The notes: generated from the sequence alone by a model not told the origin. 64,000 bases of DNA from Siphlonurus alternatus (GCA_949825025.1 OX463788.1:434001-498000); one strand, 5' to 3'; counted from the first letter of the stretch, positions 46,561 to 55,700 are shown. Program-made: numbers and translations.

Positions 46561-46840
46561 AGTAGATTAGGGTAGCCATTCCTGCCTTTGGGGATCAAGG
46601 GATCACGTGACGTCACATCCTGTGACGTCACAGGATGTGACGACATGAGCTGTCACTCTATCATCAATACATTGATTGGGGGGGGGGGGGGGCATGATCG
46701 ATTGAATGGCTATTGGAACCAATATATCTATCGACCGATAACCAGTAAATTCATTATTGATTTATTGATAAATTAATTTTATTATTATTTTTTTATCATC
46801 CGATCGATATTGAAATTATTGATTGATATAAAATTTCTAT
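46561..46840 (+). repeat. Left terminal inverted repeat
   Basis: It matches the reverse complement of 61741-62023. The outer 164 bases are identical apart from a G15 run here (46678-46692) versus C14 at the right end. From 46725 inward the two copies differ at several positions, then run into (TA)n microsatellite DNA. It contains a near-perfect 38-bp palindrome (46608-46645). In protein-primed replicating elements these ends are where the terminal protein and polymerase start synthesis; that role is inferred here. Confidence 0.95.
46608..46645. promoter_or_regulatory. Palindromic CRE/ATF-site cluster in left TIR
   Basis: TGACGTCA occurs at 46608-46615 and 46623-46630, and a one-mismatch copy TGACGACA at 46638-46645, each 15 bp apart. 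Together they form a palindrome with 32 perfect central bases (46611-46642) and one mismatched pair further out. TGACGTCA is the consensus CREB/ATF site. It could be a promoter element, a foldback hairpin used in replication, or both. Confidence 0.6.
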
Positions 46841-46880
46841 ATATATATATATATATATAAATATATATATACAATAAATC
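46837..46880. repeat. (TA)n microsatellite inside left TIR
   Basis: This is a run of alternating TA with few interruptions just inside the left inverted repeat; a shorter TA run lies at the matching place on the right (about 61722-61738). Confidence 0.85.
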
Positions 46881-46980
46881 TATATATACTGTATATTATA
46901 TCTTACACACTCTTTTTTCAATAAAATTATCAAAAATAAAATTATTGATTATTGATAAATAAATAGAATTAACTTTTCAG

Positions 46981-46988
46981 TGACGTCA
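46981..46988. promoter_or_regulatory. Inner left CRE site TGACGTCA
   Basis: This is a perfect CRE octamer about 360 bp upstream of the left TATA box. A matching octamer lies at 61714-61721 inside the right end, about 130 bp upstream of the right TATA box. Function is inferred from the consensus alone. Confidence 0.45.
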
Positions 46989-47164
46989 AAATAAATAAAA
47001 GAACGTTATTGGATTCCATTTCTTTGACGGTTAGTAGCAGGGAAATGCACTTGAACTTCTTGGAAACTATAAACGTGACACATGATCATGTAGAGATTGT
47101 CCAAGCACTGTCTGGATAAGCCGCTTTGATGTGATAGCAACACCGTATCCCCCTTCCTCCCTCC

Positions 47165-47169
<5 letters not shown>

Positions 47170-47220
<51 letters not shown>
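47170..47220. repeat. (CT)n microsatellite
   Basis: This is an uninterrupted CT dinucleotide run of about 51 bases. It produces a spurious Arg-Glu repeat reading frame on the minus strand. Confidence 0.97.
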
Positions 47221-47224
<4 letters not shown>

Positions 47225-47343
47225 TTTCATGCATGTGTTGGTTGGAATATGCACCTTCAAGGCTAGCGAATATATATTATAAACTGCTTTGTTGACGTTT
47301 TATATATATTCAATATATTCACCAACACAAAGTGCTGCGAATG

Positions 47344-47350
47344 TATAAAA
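47344..47350 (+). promoter_or_regulatory. Candidate TATA box of the left inward transcript
   Basis: TATAAAAGG is a strong TATA consensus. It lies 52 bases before the ATG at 47396, which would put the start of transcription near 47375. It faces inward, mirroring the TATAAATA at 61575-61582 on the other strand. Confidence 0.5.
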
Positions 47351-47715
47351 GGCTGTGAGCTGTGAGGCAAAGTTACTACTTTCAACGAGACCTCAATGAC
47401 GACGCATCATAAAGAAGCTCTCTCTGCAGTGCCGGTATGTATATTATACCACGTGTGGATTAAAACTTTAATATTGTAAACATATGAGAACTCACTTCAT
47501 ATTATACAGCATAAAAATATATTAGCAAGAAGCGGTTAGGAGAAATGTCATGCTTACTATGCAAGCCGACGTGTGAGTTGTTGTTTAAGCCTGTAGTGTT
47601 TATGTACCATAGAGCTAGCATATTAAAGATATAGTACGAGGCGTGATATTGTGAAGAGTAAAATATTAAAGAGAGGTAACAAGGAAAACTCAGCAACAAG
47701 AACGCCGACATGCAA

Positions 47716-47720
<5 letters not shown>

Positions 47721-47795
<75 letters not shown>
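47721..47795. repeat. 75-base poly-T run
   Basis: There are 75 consecutive T within the putative leader intron. It may be the A-tail of an old minus-strand retrocopy, slippage, or inexact consensus length from sequencing. Confidence 0.95.
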
Positions 47796-47798
<3 letters not shown>

Positions 47799-48179
47799 CC
47801 TGCAATGTTTATACACAATATCGTATAAAGACGTCTGAGAATTTTCTTGCCTTAAATACTGACATTTGTTGGGTATAAAGAAAATTTAAATTAATATTTT
47901 ACTGTTTATATTTTTAATATTTATAATCATTGCTGCTTACTAATAAAGAGAAATTTGATGAAAGGGAGTGGAAGTTTAGCTCACAGCAACATCCTCGCTG
48001 AAAACTAGATTTTGCATTGTGTATCCTTGAAAAGTTGATATATTATAAGGTATAAAAAATATGAAAAGTTGTAGAAAGCTGCAAGCATATGAGAACACAC
48101 TTCAAACTATACAGCATCATTATATGGCAAGTTTTATAATGTTTTGAGGAGGTATATTATTTAATAAAATGCATGAAGA

Positions 48180-48840
48180 CGTTTGTGTTTCCTTGCAAGG
48201 AGTTTAAGTTGCGTCTGTAAATAATAGTCAACTTTTCATGCATTAGTAAATAAAAAGAAGAAAACTTTGCAGTTTATTAAAATCTTTTGCATTATAAATC
48301 TTACTTATAATACTGAGGAATAAAAAATATTATAGTGAATTTTACGTGTAATTTTTTTGTAGTAGTTTTAATCATTTTAGCATTTGCAAACAACTTTTCA
48401 TGCATTGGTAAATGAAAGAAAGAAAACTTTGCAGTGTATGAGAATTTTCTTTTGCTATAACTTCTTACTTATAATACTGGGGTATAAAAAAATGTTAAAG
48501 TAAACTTTTAATGTTTATTTATTATTTTTTTTTTATTTTAGTAGGTTAATTCATTTTAGCATTTGCAAGCAACTTTTCATGCATTAGTAAATGTAAAGAA
48601 GAAAAATTAGCCGTGTATATGATTTGTTTTCTTTATAACTATTTAAGATACTTGTAGCTAGGAAAAAAAAAATGGGAGGGGAAGGGGGAGGGGTAGGGAA
48701 TAGCATTAACGTGTGTCTATAAAGTCTGTAAAGTATAAAAAAATAATAAAAAATTAATATTTGAATTTTCGAAGCTCCTGTAAATAGGCAACTTTTCATA
48801 CATGAAAAAAAAAATGAAAATCTATAAAATTATACTTGAT
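48180..48840. repeat. Degenerate tandem repeat, ~160-220 bp, four copies
   Basis: ACTTTTCATGCAT begins related units at 48231, 48393 and 48572, and a weaker copy ACTTTTCATACAT at 48791. Each is followed by AAGAAGAAAA, a stretch of ATAACTTCTTACTTATAATACT type, and a run of A. The units are diverged, so the duplication is older than those in the satellite. Confidence 0.7.
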
Positions 48841-49095
48841 ATGTTGCCAACGTTTATCTAATTTAATAAACATTTCTGTATGCTTTCAGAGACTGTCTTC
48901 ATGCTGAACTATCCATAAAAAAACACACTGCATCAGCCCGAGATGACTGCAGACCAAATTTTTTTTTAAGACGTTATACACCATCATGGAAATAAAAGTA
49001 TTATACACGTAACTCAATTGTATAAAATATAACAATACTAAATGATTTTTACATTTTAATATTAAAAGTAAATTGTGTATAAAAGTAACGGCAAA

Positions 49096-52000
49096 ATGTC
49101 TCTTAGTAAACGCAGTGATAAATTAAATTGTAACAAATGTAATTTTGAGTTGGTTGATATACACTCTTTAAAATTGCATGAACTTCTGGTACATAACATA
49201 AGTACATTCAAATGTCCAGATTGCGAAGCATACTTCAGCCAGAAAACAAACTTAAGTAGACACATGAAAAACACATGTAAAAAAAATATAAATAACCGAC
49301 CTGTACATAATATAAATACAGTAGATGTAGCGAAAAGACAAAAAACAAATGACAGTGCTAATTTCAATGCATCTGATCTTATCTGTGAAAACAGAGAGGA
49401 TGAGGCTTCAAAAATATTAAAAAAATATCCTTGCCCGCAATGTAGTAAAAGCTTTACTAGATCAGATGGATTGAAGAGGCATTGCAAAACTTGCGGAAGA
49501 GAAAAAACTCAACGCAAAGTTACGTACACAACAGACACAAACATTGAAAATGCTGTAGCTTCTACATCAGCAGGGTCCGTTACTCACAGGGGAAATGATT
49601 ACATCAATGATGATATTTTACAAAATAAGGAAGTAATATTACTTGAAACTGCATTTAAAAACCGCTTACATACATACCATATAGCAAATAACACTGAACA
49701 ACATGACCCTATTAAATACTTGGAAGCTAAAAAACAATTATTAATGGAGCTTATTCAAAAAGAAGTAAAAAATAATACCTCTGTTAAAGTTAATGTACAT
49801 TTCGAGTGCAATCATACAAATCTCTTAGGTGAAACTCAAATTAAAAATTTCAAAACAATGAACAGACCAATTTTCGAAGAAACAGATGTAGCAGCGCATT
49901 TAGACCGTACTTTTGATAAGTTAAAGAACGAAATGTCTGAATTTGCCAGTAAAGGTAGTGGGTGGACTGTAAATACAGTGATTGGAATACAACTTAGAGT
50001 TAACAAATATACTCCCCTGAAAGGTTTCAGTTTTATTCCATTACCAAAAGAAATAGCATTACGCCATGCTGTCATTAACATTCAAAATGATGATAATGAA
50101 TGTTTTCGGTATGCAATTCTTGCAAAACTTCTTCAAGCCGTTAATGATAGAAGCTACCCTGAATGTTATGCTACTTTAAAACACAAAATAAACTTCTCCT
50201 GCATACCTTTCCCTGCATCAATAAGTGATATAAAAAAATTTGAAAAAGTCAATACCATGAGTATAAATGTTTTTGGACTTGATGAAAATAACAAGGTTTA
50301 TCCAATAAAAGTTGTCGATGATGAATTAGAAAATCATAGAGATTTATTATTTTTAAGAAACAAGGAAGGTAAAACTCATTACTGCTACATCAGTGACTTC
50401 GACAAATTGCTGAGTTCTCAGCTATCAAAAAATCACCACAAAAAGTACATATGTAAGAGGTGTTTTTCATATTTCATATCAAACGGGGAAGCACGCCTGG
50501 CAGAGCACAAAAAATTATGCACTGCACACAAGGTAGCCAAAGTTAGAATGCCAAATGACGAGAACAAAATAATAAAATTTAAAAATTTTGAACGAGGCAA
50601 TAGATTACCAATAAGTGTATATGCTGACTTTGAAAGTATTCTGAAAAAAGTACAAACTTGCAAAAATAATCCTAATATTTCCTCCTCAACCAAAATTCAA
50701 GTGCATGATCCTCTTAGCTATGGAGTTTATGTAAAAAGTTGCAACCTTCTTGATGATGAATTGAAACTACTTCCAAATGAGCCTTTTATATACAGAAAAA
50801 AGGAGGAAACAGATGAAGACGTTGCAGTTCACTTCATGAACTATATCAAAGACCTTGCTTTCAAAGTCAGAAAAATATATGCAAAATATGATCCAATGAT
50901 CCCGCTAACAAAAGAACAGCAGGAACGTTATGATCAAGCAAGCACTTGTTATTTATGCATGAAAGAATACACAAAAAACAACATCAAAGTCCGAGATCAT
51001 TGCCACCATACAGGGGCGTGGCGCGGAGCGGCTCACCAATCTTGCAATTTAAATACAAGAAAGCCAAGAATTTTGCCAATTTTCTTTCACAACCTTAGCA
51101 TGTATGACTCCCACTTCATTATTAAAGCATTGAACTGTGTTGAAGGTGATGTACAAGTAATACCAAGCACTGAAGAGAAGTATATTACATTTACAAAGAG
51201 AATTGCAAACATTGAATGTAAATTTATTGATTCTTACCGCTTCATGCCAAGTAGTCTTGCTAGGTTAGCTGATATATTGCCACGTGAAAAATTTTTTGAA
51301 ACAGCAAAGCACTTCCCACAACATTTACTTAACCTTGTAATTCGTAAAGGCGTATATCCATATGACTATACAGACTCATTAGAGAAATTAAAAGAAACCT
51401 CACTGCCATCTAAGGAGCATTTTTATAGTCTACTTACAGAAACAAACATTAGTGATTCAGAGTACAACCATGCAGGAAAAGTATGGAACGCTTTTGCTAT
51501 GAAAACATTAGGAGAATACAGCGATACATACTTAAAAGTGGATATACTTTTACTTGCTGATATTTTTGAAAATTTTAGAGATATTTGTTTAAAACACTAC
51601 GAACTTGACCCTTGCTACTACTTTACAGCACCAGGCTTATCCTGGGATGCAGTTTTAAAGCATACAAAAGTAGAACTAGAACTTTTAGTAGACTATGAAA
51701 TGCTCCTTATGATAGAAAATGGAATTCGTGGTGGATTAACTCAATGTATCAAACGTCATGCAAAAGCTAACAACCCGTATCTAAAAGACTACAACCCCTA
51801 CCTGCCTACCACCTACCTGATTCACTATGATAGCAACAATTTATACGGCCAAGCCATGAGTGCCACTCTGCCATTGGGGGGCTTTAAGTGGGTTGAAAAC
51901 TTTGCTGAGATTGGTTCTATAGAGGACCTGGATGATGAGGGAGAAGATGGCTACATTTTCAATGTAGATGTAACGTATCCACAATACTTGCATGATGAAC

Positions 52001-53055
52001 ATGCTGACTTGCCATTTTTACCAATTTCTCAACGTCCTCCTGGTTCTAAATACACAAAACTTATGACCACTTTAACAAACAAACAAAACTACGTAGTTCA
52101 TTATAGACTGTTGAAACAAGCACTGAAATATGGTCTTAAAATACAGAAAATTAATAGCGTTTTGACATTCAAGCAGTCAAAATGGCTTGCTTCATACATT
52201 CAGCTTAATACAGAATTACGTGCAAAAGCCACGAATGACTTTGAAACAGATTTCTTTAAACTTATGAACAATTCAGTCTACGGCAAGACCATGGAACAAG
52301 TACGAAACCGCATGAATTTAAAGCTCGTGGTATCAGAGGAACGTTTGAAGTACTATATCAACAAACCAAACTTCTTAGATAGGACAATATTTTCAGAAAA
52401 TGTTGTAGCTGTTCATCTGGCAAAAGAAGAAATTTTCTTTAATAAGCCAATATTTGTTGGGCAAGCCATTCTAGATCTATCTAAGCTTTTTATGTATGAC
52501 TTCCATTATTCTATAATGAAACCAATATACAATGACCGTATATACATATGTTACATGGACACTGACTGTTATTTAGTTTTAATTGAGTGTAACGACTTTT
52601 ATGAAGACCTGAAATCCAAGCTTATGGAATATTTTGACACCTCAAATTATCCTGATACACACCCATGCTACTCAGCAAAATACAAAAGACGGCTTGGAAA
52701 ATTTAAGGATGAAACCAAGTCAATCCCAATAGCTGAGTTTGTAGGATTGCGTTCAAAAATGTATGCAATTAAAGTAAACAATTTTGAAATTAAAAAGTTA
52801 AAGGGTGTCAAAACTTATGCTGTCCAGAGTAAAATCAGTTTTGATGACTATTTCAAATGTCTACAAACACAAACTGAAACACTTGTGTCATTTAGACATA
52901 TGCGTTCCTTCAAACATGATATATTTACTCTTGAAAGCACCAAAAAGGCTTTATCTCCATTTGACGATAAACGCATTATACTAGAAGATGGTGTCAACAC
53001 CTTACCATATGGACATTACAAAAATGTGAATAATGAAATTGACTTGAATAATTAA
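49096..53055 (+). CDS. POLB: Protein-primed family B DNA polymerase (Polinton POLB)
   Basis: This 1,319-residue polymerase is expected to copy the element from its inverted ends using a protein primer. The N-terminus has three zinc-finger-like motifs (C12/C15/H28/H33, C40/C43/H56/C61, C113/C116/H129/C133). Next comes a block with D333 and C336 ahead of H428, reminiscent of an OTU-type cysteine box, and another CxxC-H-C finger (453-475). The 3'-5' exonuclease carries D511/E513, D671 and Y812/D816. An endonuclease-VII-like zinc knuckle (C618, C621, D634-H637, C650) sits between Exo I and Exo II. Palm motifs are D912 with SxNLYG, K1055-NNSVYG, YMDTD with D1155 and D1157, and K1221-x-Y1223. The last Asp is followed by Cys where Ser is usual. 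A frame extends seven codons upstream to GTG, but the first ATG is 49096. A poly-A signal AATAAA lies at 53109. Confidence 0.95.
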   Translation: MSLSKRSDKLNCNKCNFELVDIHSLKLHELLVHNISTFKCPDCEAYFSQKTNLSRHMKNTCKKNINNRPVHNINTVDVAKRQKTNDSANFNASDLICENREDEASKILKKYPCPQCSKSFTRSDGLKRHCKTCGREKTQRKVTYTTDTNIENAVASTSAGSVTHRGNDYINDDILQNKEVILLETAFKNRLHTYHIANNTEQHDPIKYLEAKKQLLMELIQKEVKNNTSVKVNVHFECNHTNLLGETQIKNFKTMNRPIFEETDVAAHLDRTFDKLKNEMSEFASKGSGWTVNTVIGIQLRVNKYTPLKGFSFIPLPKEIALRHAVINIQNDDNECFRYAILAKLLQAVNDRSYPECYATLKHKINFSCIPFPASISDIKKFEKVNTMSINVFGLDENNKVYPIKVVDDELENHRDLLFLRNKEGKTHYCYISDFDKLLSSQLSKNHHKKYICKRCFSYFISNGEARLAEHKKLCTAHKVAKVRMPNDENKIIKFKNFERGNRLPISVYADFESILKKVQTCKNNPNISSSTKIQVHDPLSYGVYVKSCNLLDDELKLLPNEPFIYRKKEETDEDVAVHFMNYIKDLAFKVRKIYAKYDPMIPLTKEQQERYDQASTCYLCMKEYTKNNIKVRDHCHHTGAWRGAAHQSCNLNTRKPRILPIFFHNLSMYDSHFIIKALNCVEGDVQVIPSTEEKYITFTKRIANIECKFIDSYRFMPSSLARLADILPREKFFETAKHFPQHLLNLVIRKGVYPYDYTDSLEKLKETSLPSKEHFYSLLTETNISDSEYNHAGKVWNAFAMKTLGEYSDTYLKVDILLLADIFENFRDICLKHYELDPCYYFTAPGLSWDAVLKHTKVELELLVDYEMLLMIENGIRGGLTQCIKRHAKANNPYLKDYNPYLPTTYLIHYDSNNLYGQAMSATLPLGGFKWVENFAEIGSIEDLDDEGEDGYIFNVDVTYPQYLHDEHADLPFLPISQRPPGSKYTKLMTTLTNKQNYVVHYRLLKQALKYGLKIQKINSVLTFKQSKWLASYIQLNTELRAKATNDFETDFFKLMNNSVYGKTMEQVRNRMNLKLVVSEERLKYYINKPNFLDRTIFSENVVAVHLAKEEIFFNKPIFVGQAILDLSKLFMYDFHYSIMKPIYNDRIYICYMDTDCYLVLIECNDFYEDLKSKLMEYFDTSNYPDTHPCYSAKYKRRLGKFKDETKSIPIAEFVGLRSKMYAIKVNNFEIKKLKGVKTYAVQSKISFDDYFKCLQTQTETLVSFRHMRSFKHDIFTLESTKKALSPFDDKRIILEDGVNTLPYGHYKNVNNEIDLNN

Positions 53056-53434
53056 ATTGTATATAATTATGTTAAAATAGTTGAAGTGTATGTATGTAAA
53101 AATATTAAAATAAACTGTGTGTTTATTAACATTTAATGTAGATGTCTGCTTATTTGTATTATATTACTCATGAATAAAAAAATAATAATATTTAAAATAT
53201 ATTTTATAATTTCTTGTCCCTTATCTTATGTTATAAATTAAAATAAATTATTTCATAAAGGTTTCAGAGAAAATGAGGATATCAAGTTTGGTTTTACAAA
53301 TATTTTTTTTATTTTTGTTCGAATATATTGTTCAGTAATATTTATATACATTTTTTTTTTTTTCATTATCTGCATTTTAACATAATACTAGAGAGAAATA
53401 CATAAATAAGAAATATAAAAAACATTACATTAGC
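53056..53434. other. Convergent intergenic region with poly-A signals
   Basis: These are 379 very AT-rich bases between the ends of the polymerase (+) and integrase (-) genes. AATAAA at 53109-53114 would serve the plus-strand transcript, and TTTATT near 53309 (AATAAA on the minus strand) the integrase transcript. I see no gene here. Confidence 0.7.
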
Positions 53435-54370
53435 TCATCTATATAAATCTTTTTTGTTGATCCAGGAATTATGACTATTGTCAAAACCAATATATTTTAC
53501 AAACAATTTATCACCAGATCTCTTTAGAATATTTTCCACTAAATATACTTCATCAACTTTTGTTTTTTGAAGTTCTTCTGCATAAAAAGCACCTAGAATA
53601 GGCTGACCAAGATAGTCTTCTAGCAGGTAAGTTGCTGGAATTGTATTCTGTACTTTAGTTATCTTAAAAAGTTCATTAGACCAAGACTGGTTATAGCCTT
53701 TAGTAAATACTCCCTTCTGTTTTGATATTCTTACTCTGTCACCAATCTTAAACTTCGCTGGCTTTGTAGGTACAACATCTAATTTATATACATTTGAAAG
53801 TAAACGCTGTTCATTTTTCCTCGTTACTTGAGCTGGTTTGAGTGAAATAGTGCTATGAACAGTGTGATTGTAGTTATAAATTAGTTTTGGTAGTAAAGCA
53901 AGCCATTTATACGAACCCTGCCTACTAAATTCCTTCCACATCTTATTTTTCAAAGTTCTATTAAAACGTTCACATACAAATGCCTTCATGGTACTAAAAG
54001 TACTATAATGGTTAATATTATATTGCTTCATGAGAGCTGCAAACGTAGAGTTATAAAACTCTTTTCCCGCATCACTATGGCAATTTTTAGGTATGCGTCC
54101 TTGTTTCAGCACACTCTCCATTGCAGCAGACACTTCTTTTGCTGTCTTTTTCTTAACAGGAACAGCCCAAGAATATTTTGAAAATATGCAAATTATAGTT
54201 AGAATGTAGTTGTAGCCATTGTTGACTCTTGAAAACTTATTCATCTCCACAAGGTCAATTTGCCAGGTATCGTCTATTCCTTTCATCACAAGCTTTCTTC
54301 TTTTGTAGTGGACGCGTGCAGGTTTATGCAGTTCATTTACAATGATATCCTTAATTTTTTTTTTCTCCAT
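53435..54370 (-). CDS. INT: Polinton integrase with C-terminal chromodomain (INT)
   Basis: This 311-residue retroviral-type (rve) integrase is expected to cut and join element ends to host DNA, leaving the 6-bp duplication seen here. The catalytic triad is visible as D39 (WQIDL), D100 (HSDAGKEFYN) and E134 (CERFNRTLKNKMW); the D-to-E interval of 33 residues is what I expect for Polinton integrases. A basic SH3-like stretch (about 205-262) is followed by a chromodomain (about 272-311) with VYLVENIL, VKYIGF and SWI. No HHCC zinc motif precedes the core, and the ATG follows an A-run. It is the most downstream of the minus-strand genes, 22 bases from its neighbour. The chromodomain could steer insertion to heterochromatin, which fits a satellite target, though that link is inferred. 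Confidence 0.95.
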   Translation of the reverse strand: MEKKKIKDIIVNELHKPARVHYKRRKLVMKGIDDTWQIDLVEMNKFSRVNNGYNYILTIICIFSKYSWAVPVKKKTAKEVSAAMESVLKQGRIPKNCHSDAGKEFYNSTFAALMKQYNINHYSTFSTMKAFVCERFNRTLKNKMWKEFSRQGSYKWLALLPKLIYNYNHTVHSTISLKPAQVTRKNEQRLLSNVYKLDVVPTKPAKFKIGDRVRISKQKGVFTKGYNQSWSNELFKITKVQNTIPATYLLEDYLGQPILGAFYAEELQKTKVDEVYLVENILKRSGDKLFVKYIGFDNSHNSWINKKDLYR

Positions 54371-54392
54371 TCTTTTTTTTTTTTTTTTAATT

Positions 54393-54794
54393 CTAATTCT
54401 CCTTGACGGTTAGCACGTCCTTTATGTCTTCAGACGTCACAGCAATTGAAGTTTCTGAATTGTGGCTACCATATTTATAATCCAATGAAATGGCAGAAAG
54501 GTTTCCAATATCACTGTATAATAAATCATTAACTGTCTTTCTAAATTCAGCCAATGAAGATTGCTCTTTTTCCACAATGCTTCTTAACGTTTTTTGTTCG
54601 TCTTCCAGCTTGCTGCACTTCGAATCAACATAATGTTTGTTTGTTGCATCTTTATCATGAACAGGAGGAGTAACATTAACAAGTCTACGATATTTTACAT
54701 TAATATAATCTTCGCTAACCAACAGAACATTTTCCTCCAAACCTAGTCTTTTTTGAGCATGGACTGACATGCGTCCAAACCTGTCAACGTTCAT
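54393..54794 (-). CDS. Short fiber-like protein, unassigned
   Basis: This is a 133-residue protein lying between integrase and the Polinton-conserved protein. Residues 36-57 (RRLVNVTPP...DATNKHYVD) closely resemble the VxxP....DAVNKxYVD motif common in phage tail-fiber proteins, where it precedes a trimeric stalk. Residues about 60-92 have heptad-like spacing and could be a coiled coil. Position among morphogenesis genes fits a receptor-binding or vertex fiber role, but this rests on one short motif. I do not recognise the N-terminal 35 or C-terminal 40 residues. The 36-bp gap upstream contains AATAAA for the preceding gene. Confidence 0.6.
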   Translation of the reverse strand: MNVDRFGRMSVHAQKRLGLEENVLLVSEDYINVKYRRLVNVTPPVHDKDATNKHYVDSKCSKLEDEQKTLRSIVEKEQSSLAEFRKTVNDLLYSDIGNLSAISLDYKYGSHNSETSIAVTSEDIKDVLTVKEN

Positions 54795-54830
54795 GTTTCT
54801 AATGTAAAGCCTCTACGTCACCACTTTATT

Positions 54831-55700
54831 TTATTCTATTATAGAAGCTTCTCTCAATTCCTCAATGATGGCTAGTACCTCATTTTCGTGACTATTATTG
54901 CCAGCTGCCTGAGATGCTATTAACAAGCGTAGTCTGTCAACGAGCTCATTTGGGTCATCCCAGTATTCGTACTTTGGTTTAAATGCATTCATTCCCTGAC
55001 CTGTAGCACCCCTTTTAAATAAATTCATTATGACTCTTTTATATTTCATTCCTTTATTTGAATTTATTTGCCTAGAGGACTCGTAACCCTGTTTATACGC
55101 ACTTGTAATCGTAAGTAAATTTTTATATGTTTCTAAATCTGCATCATTATAAACTTTTTTATCAGGATCTTTTAAAAACAGCAATTCAAACAAGCCAGGT
55201 GTTCCTGAATATTTCTTGTCTTTAACATATATACTGTCATCAGCTATAGTGACACGCGTATCACCAAGAAGCCAATGATTTCCATCAGAACGTATACCAT
55301 AAACTTTATCTAGGTCCTTGTCATTTTCTCTTTTAAGATGTAGTAAAACATATTTTTGTGCTATACCGCCAAGAGCCCTTGCTCTTTGCTTTGCTTCATA
55401 TTGTCCTTTTGGTGTATCATAAACATTTTGAGCTGCAGGTATGTCAATTTTCTTTGGTGATTCTTCATTCTCGGTTTTGTCAAATTCACTTTTCTTATTA
55501 AGTGATGTTTTCTTAACAACGTCCTCTTTAATTTTGATTATTTTTGCTAAAGGTTCCAAGATTGGTTTAAATGTTTTGTTAAGTTCCTCTTCTTCATTTA
55601 CCCTGCTCATCTTCAATTTGTTATATTTTTTTCTAATAGCCATGCTGCTGTTTATTATATCTTTTGTCACAGCTTCTGTTTTTTCTAATGTTCTCTTCAT
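54831..55700 (-). CDS. Polinton-conserved protein (DUF8207-like)
   Basis: This 289-residue protein of unknown function recurs in animal Polintons. Recognisable parts are a charged, probably helical N-terminus (1-90), the core from about 132 to 215 (VYGIR...GNHWLLGD, SGTPGLFELLF, YKNLLTITSAY, NKGMKYK), and a conserved tail from about 243 (YEYWDDPNELVDRLRLL followed by IASQAAGN and IIEELREA). No catalytic motif or membrane segment is seen. It starts 50 bases after a TATA-like ATATATA (55746-55752) and downstream of a striking array of CCGTTC hexamers, so it probably has its own regulated promoter. A structural or DNA-binding role is possible; neither is shown. Confidence 0.8.
   Translation of the reverse strand: MKRTLEKTEAVTKDIINSSMAIRKKYNKLKMSRVNEEEELNKTFKPILEPLAKIIKIKEDVVKKTSLNKKSEFDKTENEESPKKIDIPAAQNVYDTPKGQYEAKQRARALGGIAQKYVLLHLKRENDKDLDKVYGIRSDGNHWLLGDTRVTIADDSIYVKDKKYSGTPGLFELLFLKDPDKKVYNDADLETYKNLLTITSAYKQGYESSRQINSNKGMKYKRVIMNLFKRGATGQGMNAFKPKYEYWDDPNELVDRLRLLIASQAAGNNSHENEVLAIIEELREASIIE

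Larger units (their letters stand above)
47396..48907 (+). other. Possible two-exon leader with 18-codon reading frame
   Basis: An ATG at 47396 opens 13 codons ending exactly at a consensus donor (GTATGT at 47435-47440). A pyrimidine-rich acceptor ending CAG at 48887-48889 precedes sequence that closes the frame at a TGA (48905-48907). The 1,455-bp interval between would be a leader intron. The product would be only 18 residues, so I read this as a 5' untranslated leader with an upstream reading frame ahead of the polymerase gene rather than a protein gene. No transcript evidence is available. Confidence 0.3.
46841..49095 (+). other. Left non-coding region: promoter and leader of the polymerase gene
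   Basis: No credible protein of useful length is encoded in these 2.25 kb. It holds a CRE site (46981-46988), a CT microsatellite, a TATA box (47344), a possible short first exon with a consensus splice donor, a T75 run, a degenerate tandem repeat and a second TATA-like sequence (49021-49029, TATAAAATA) 75 bases before the polymerase ATG. A 40-bp segment at about 47481-47520 is repeated imperfectly at 48086-48125 (CATATGAGAAC...TATACAGCAT). The best reading is a promoter followed by a leader intron. Confidence 0.55.

Noticed and set aside
46434..46776. Short frames across the left terminal repeat
   Set aside because: They cross the insertion boundary or the G15 run and have no family resemblance.
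47006..47260. 84-codon minus-strand frame with Arg-Glu repeats
   Set aside because: It comes from the CT microsatellite.
47502..47878. Frames of poly-Lys or poly-Phe on both strands
   Set aside because: Produced by the T75 run.
49075..49095. Extension of the polymerase gene seven codons upstream
   Set aside because: The extension begins with GTG, not a normal eukaryotic start, and directly follows an in-frame TAA; ATG at 49096 is preferred.
49062..49487. 141-codon minus-strand frame across the polymerase start
   Set aside because: It is antisense to the clear zinc-finger region of the polymerase and has no recognisable domain.
53435..54370. LTR retrotransposon remnant
   Set aside because: The integrase stands alone with no reverse transcriptase, protease-gag or LTRs, and it lies within a full Polinton gene set.
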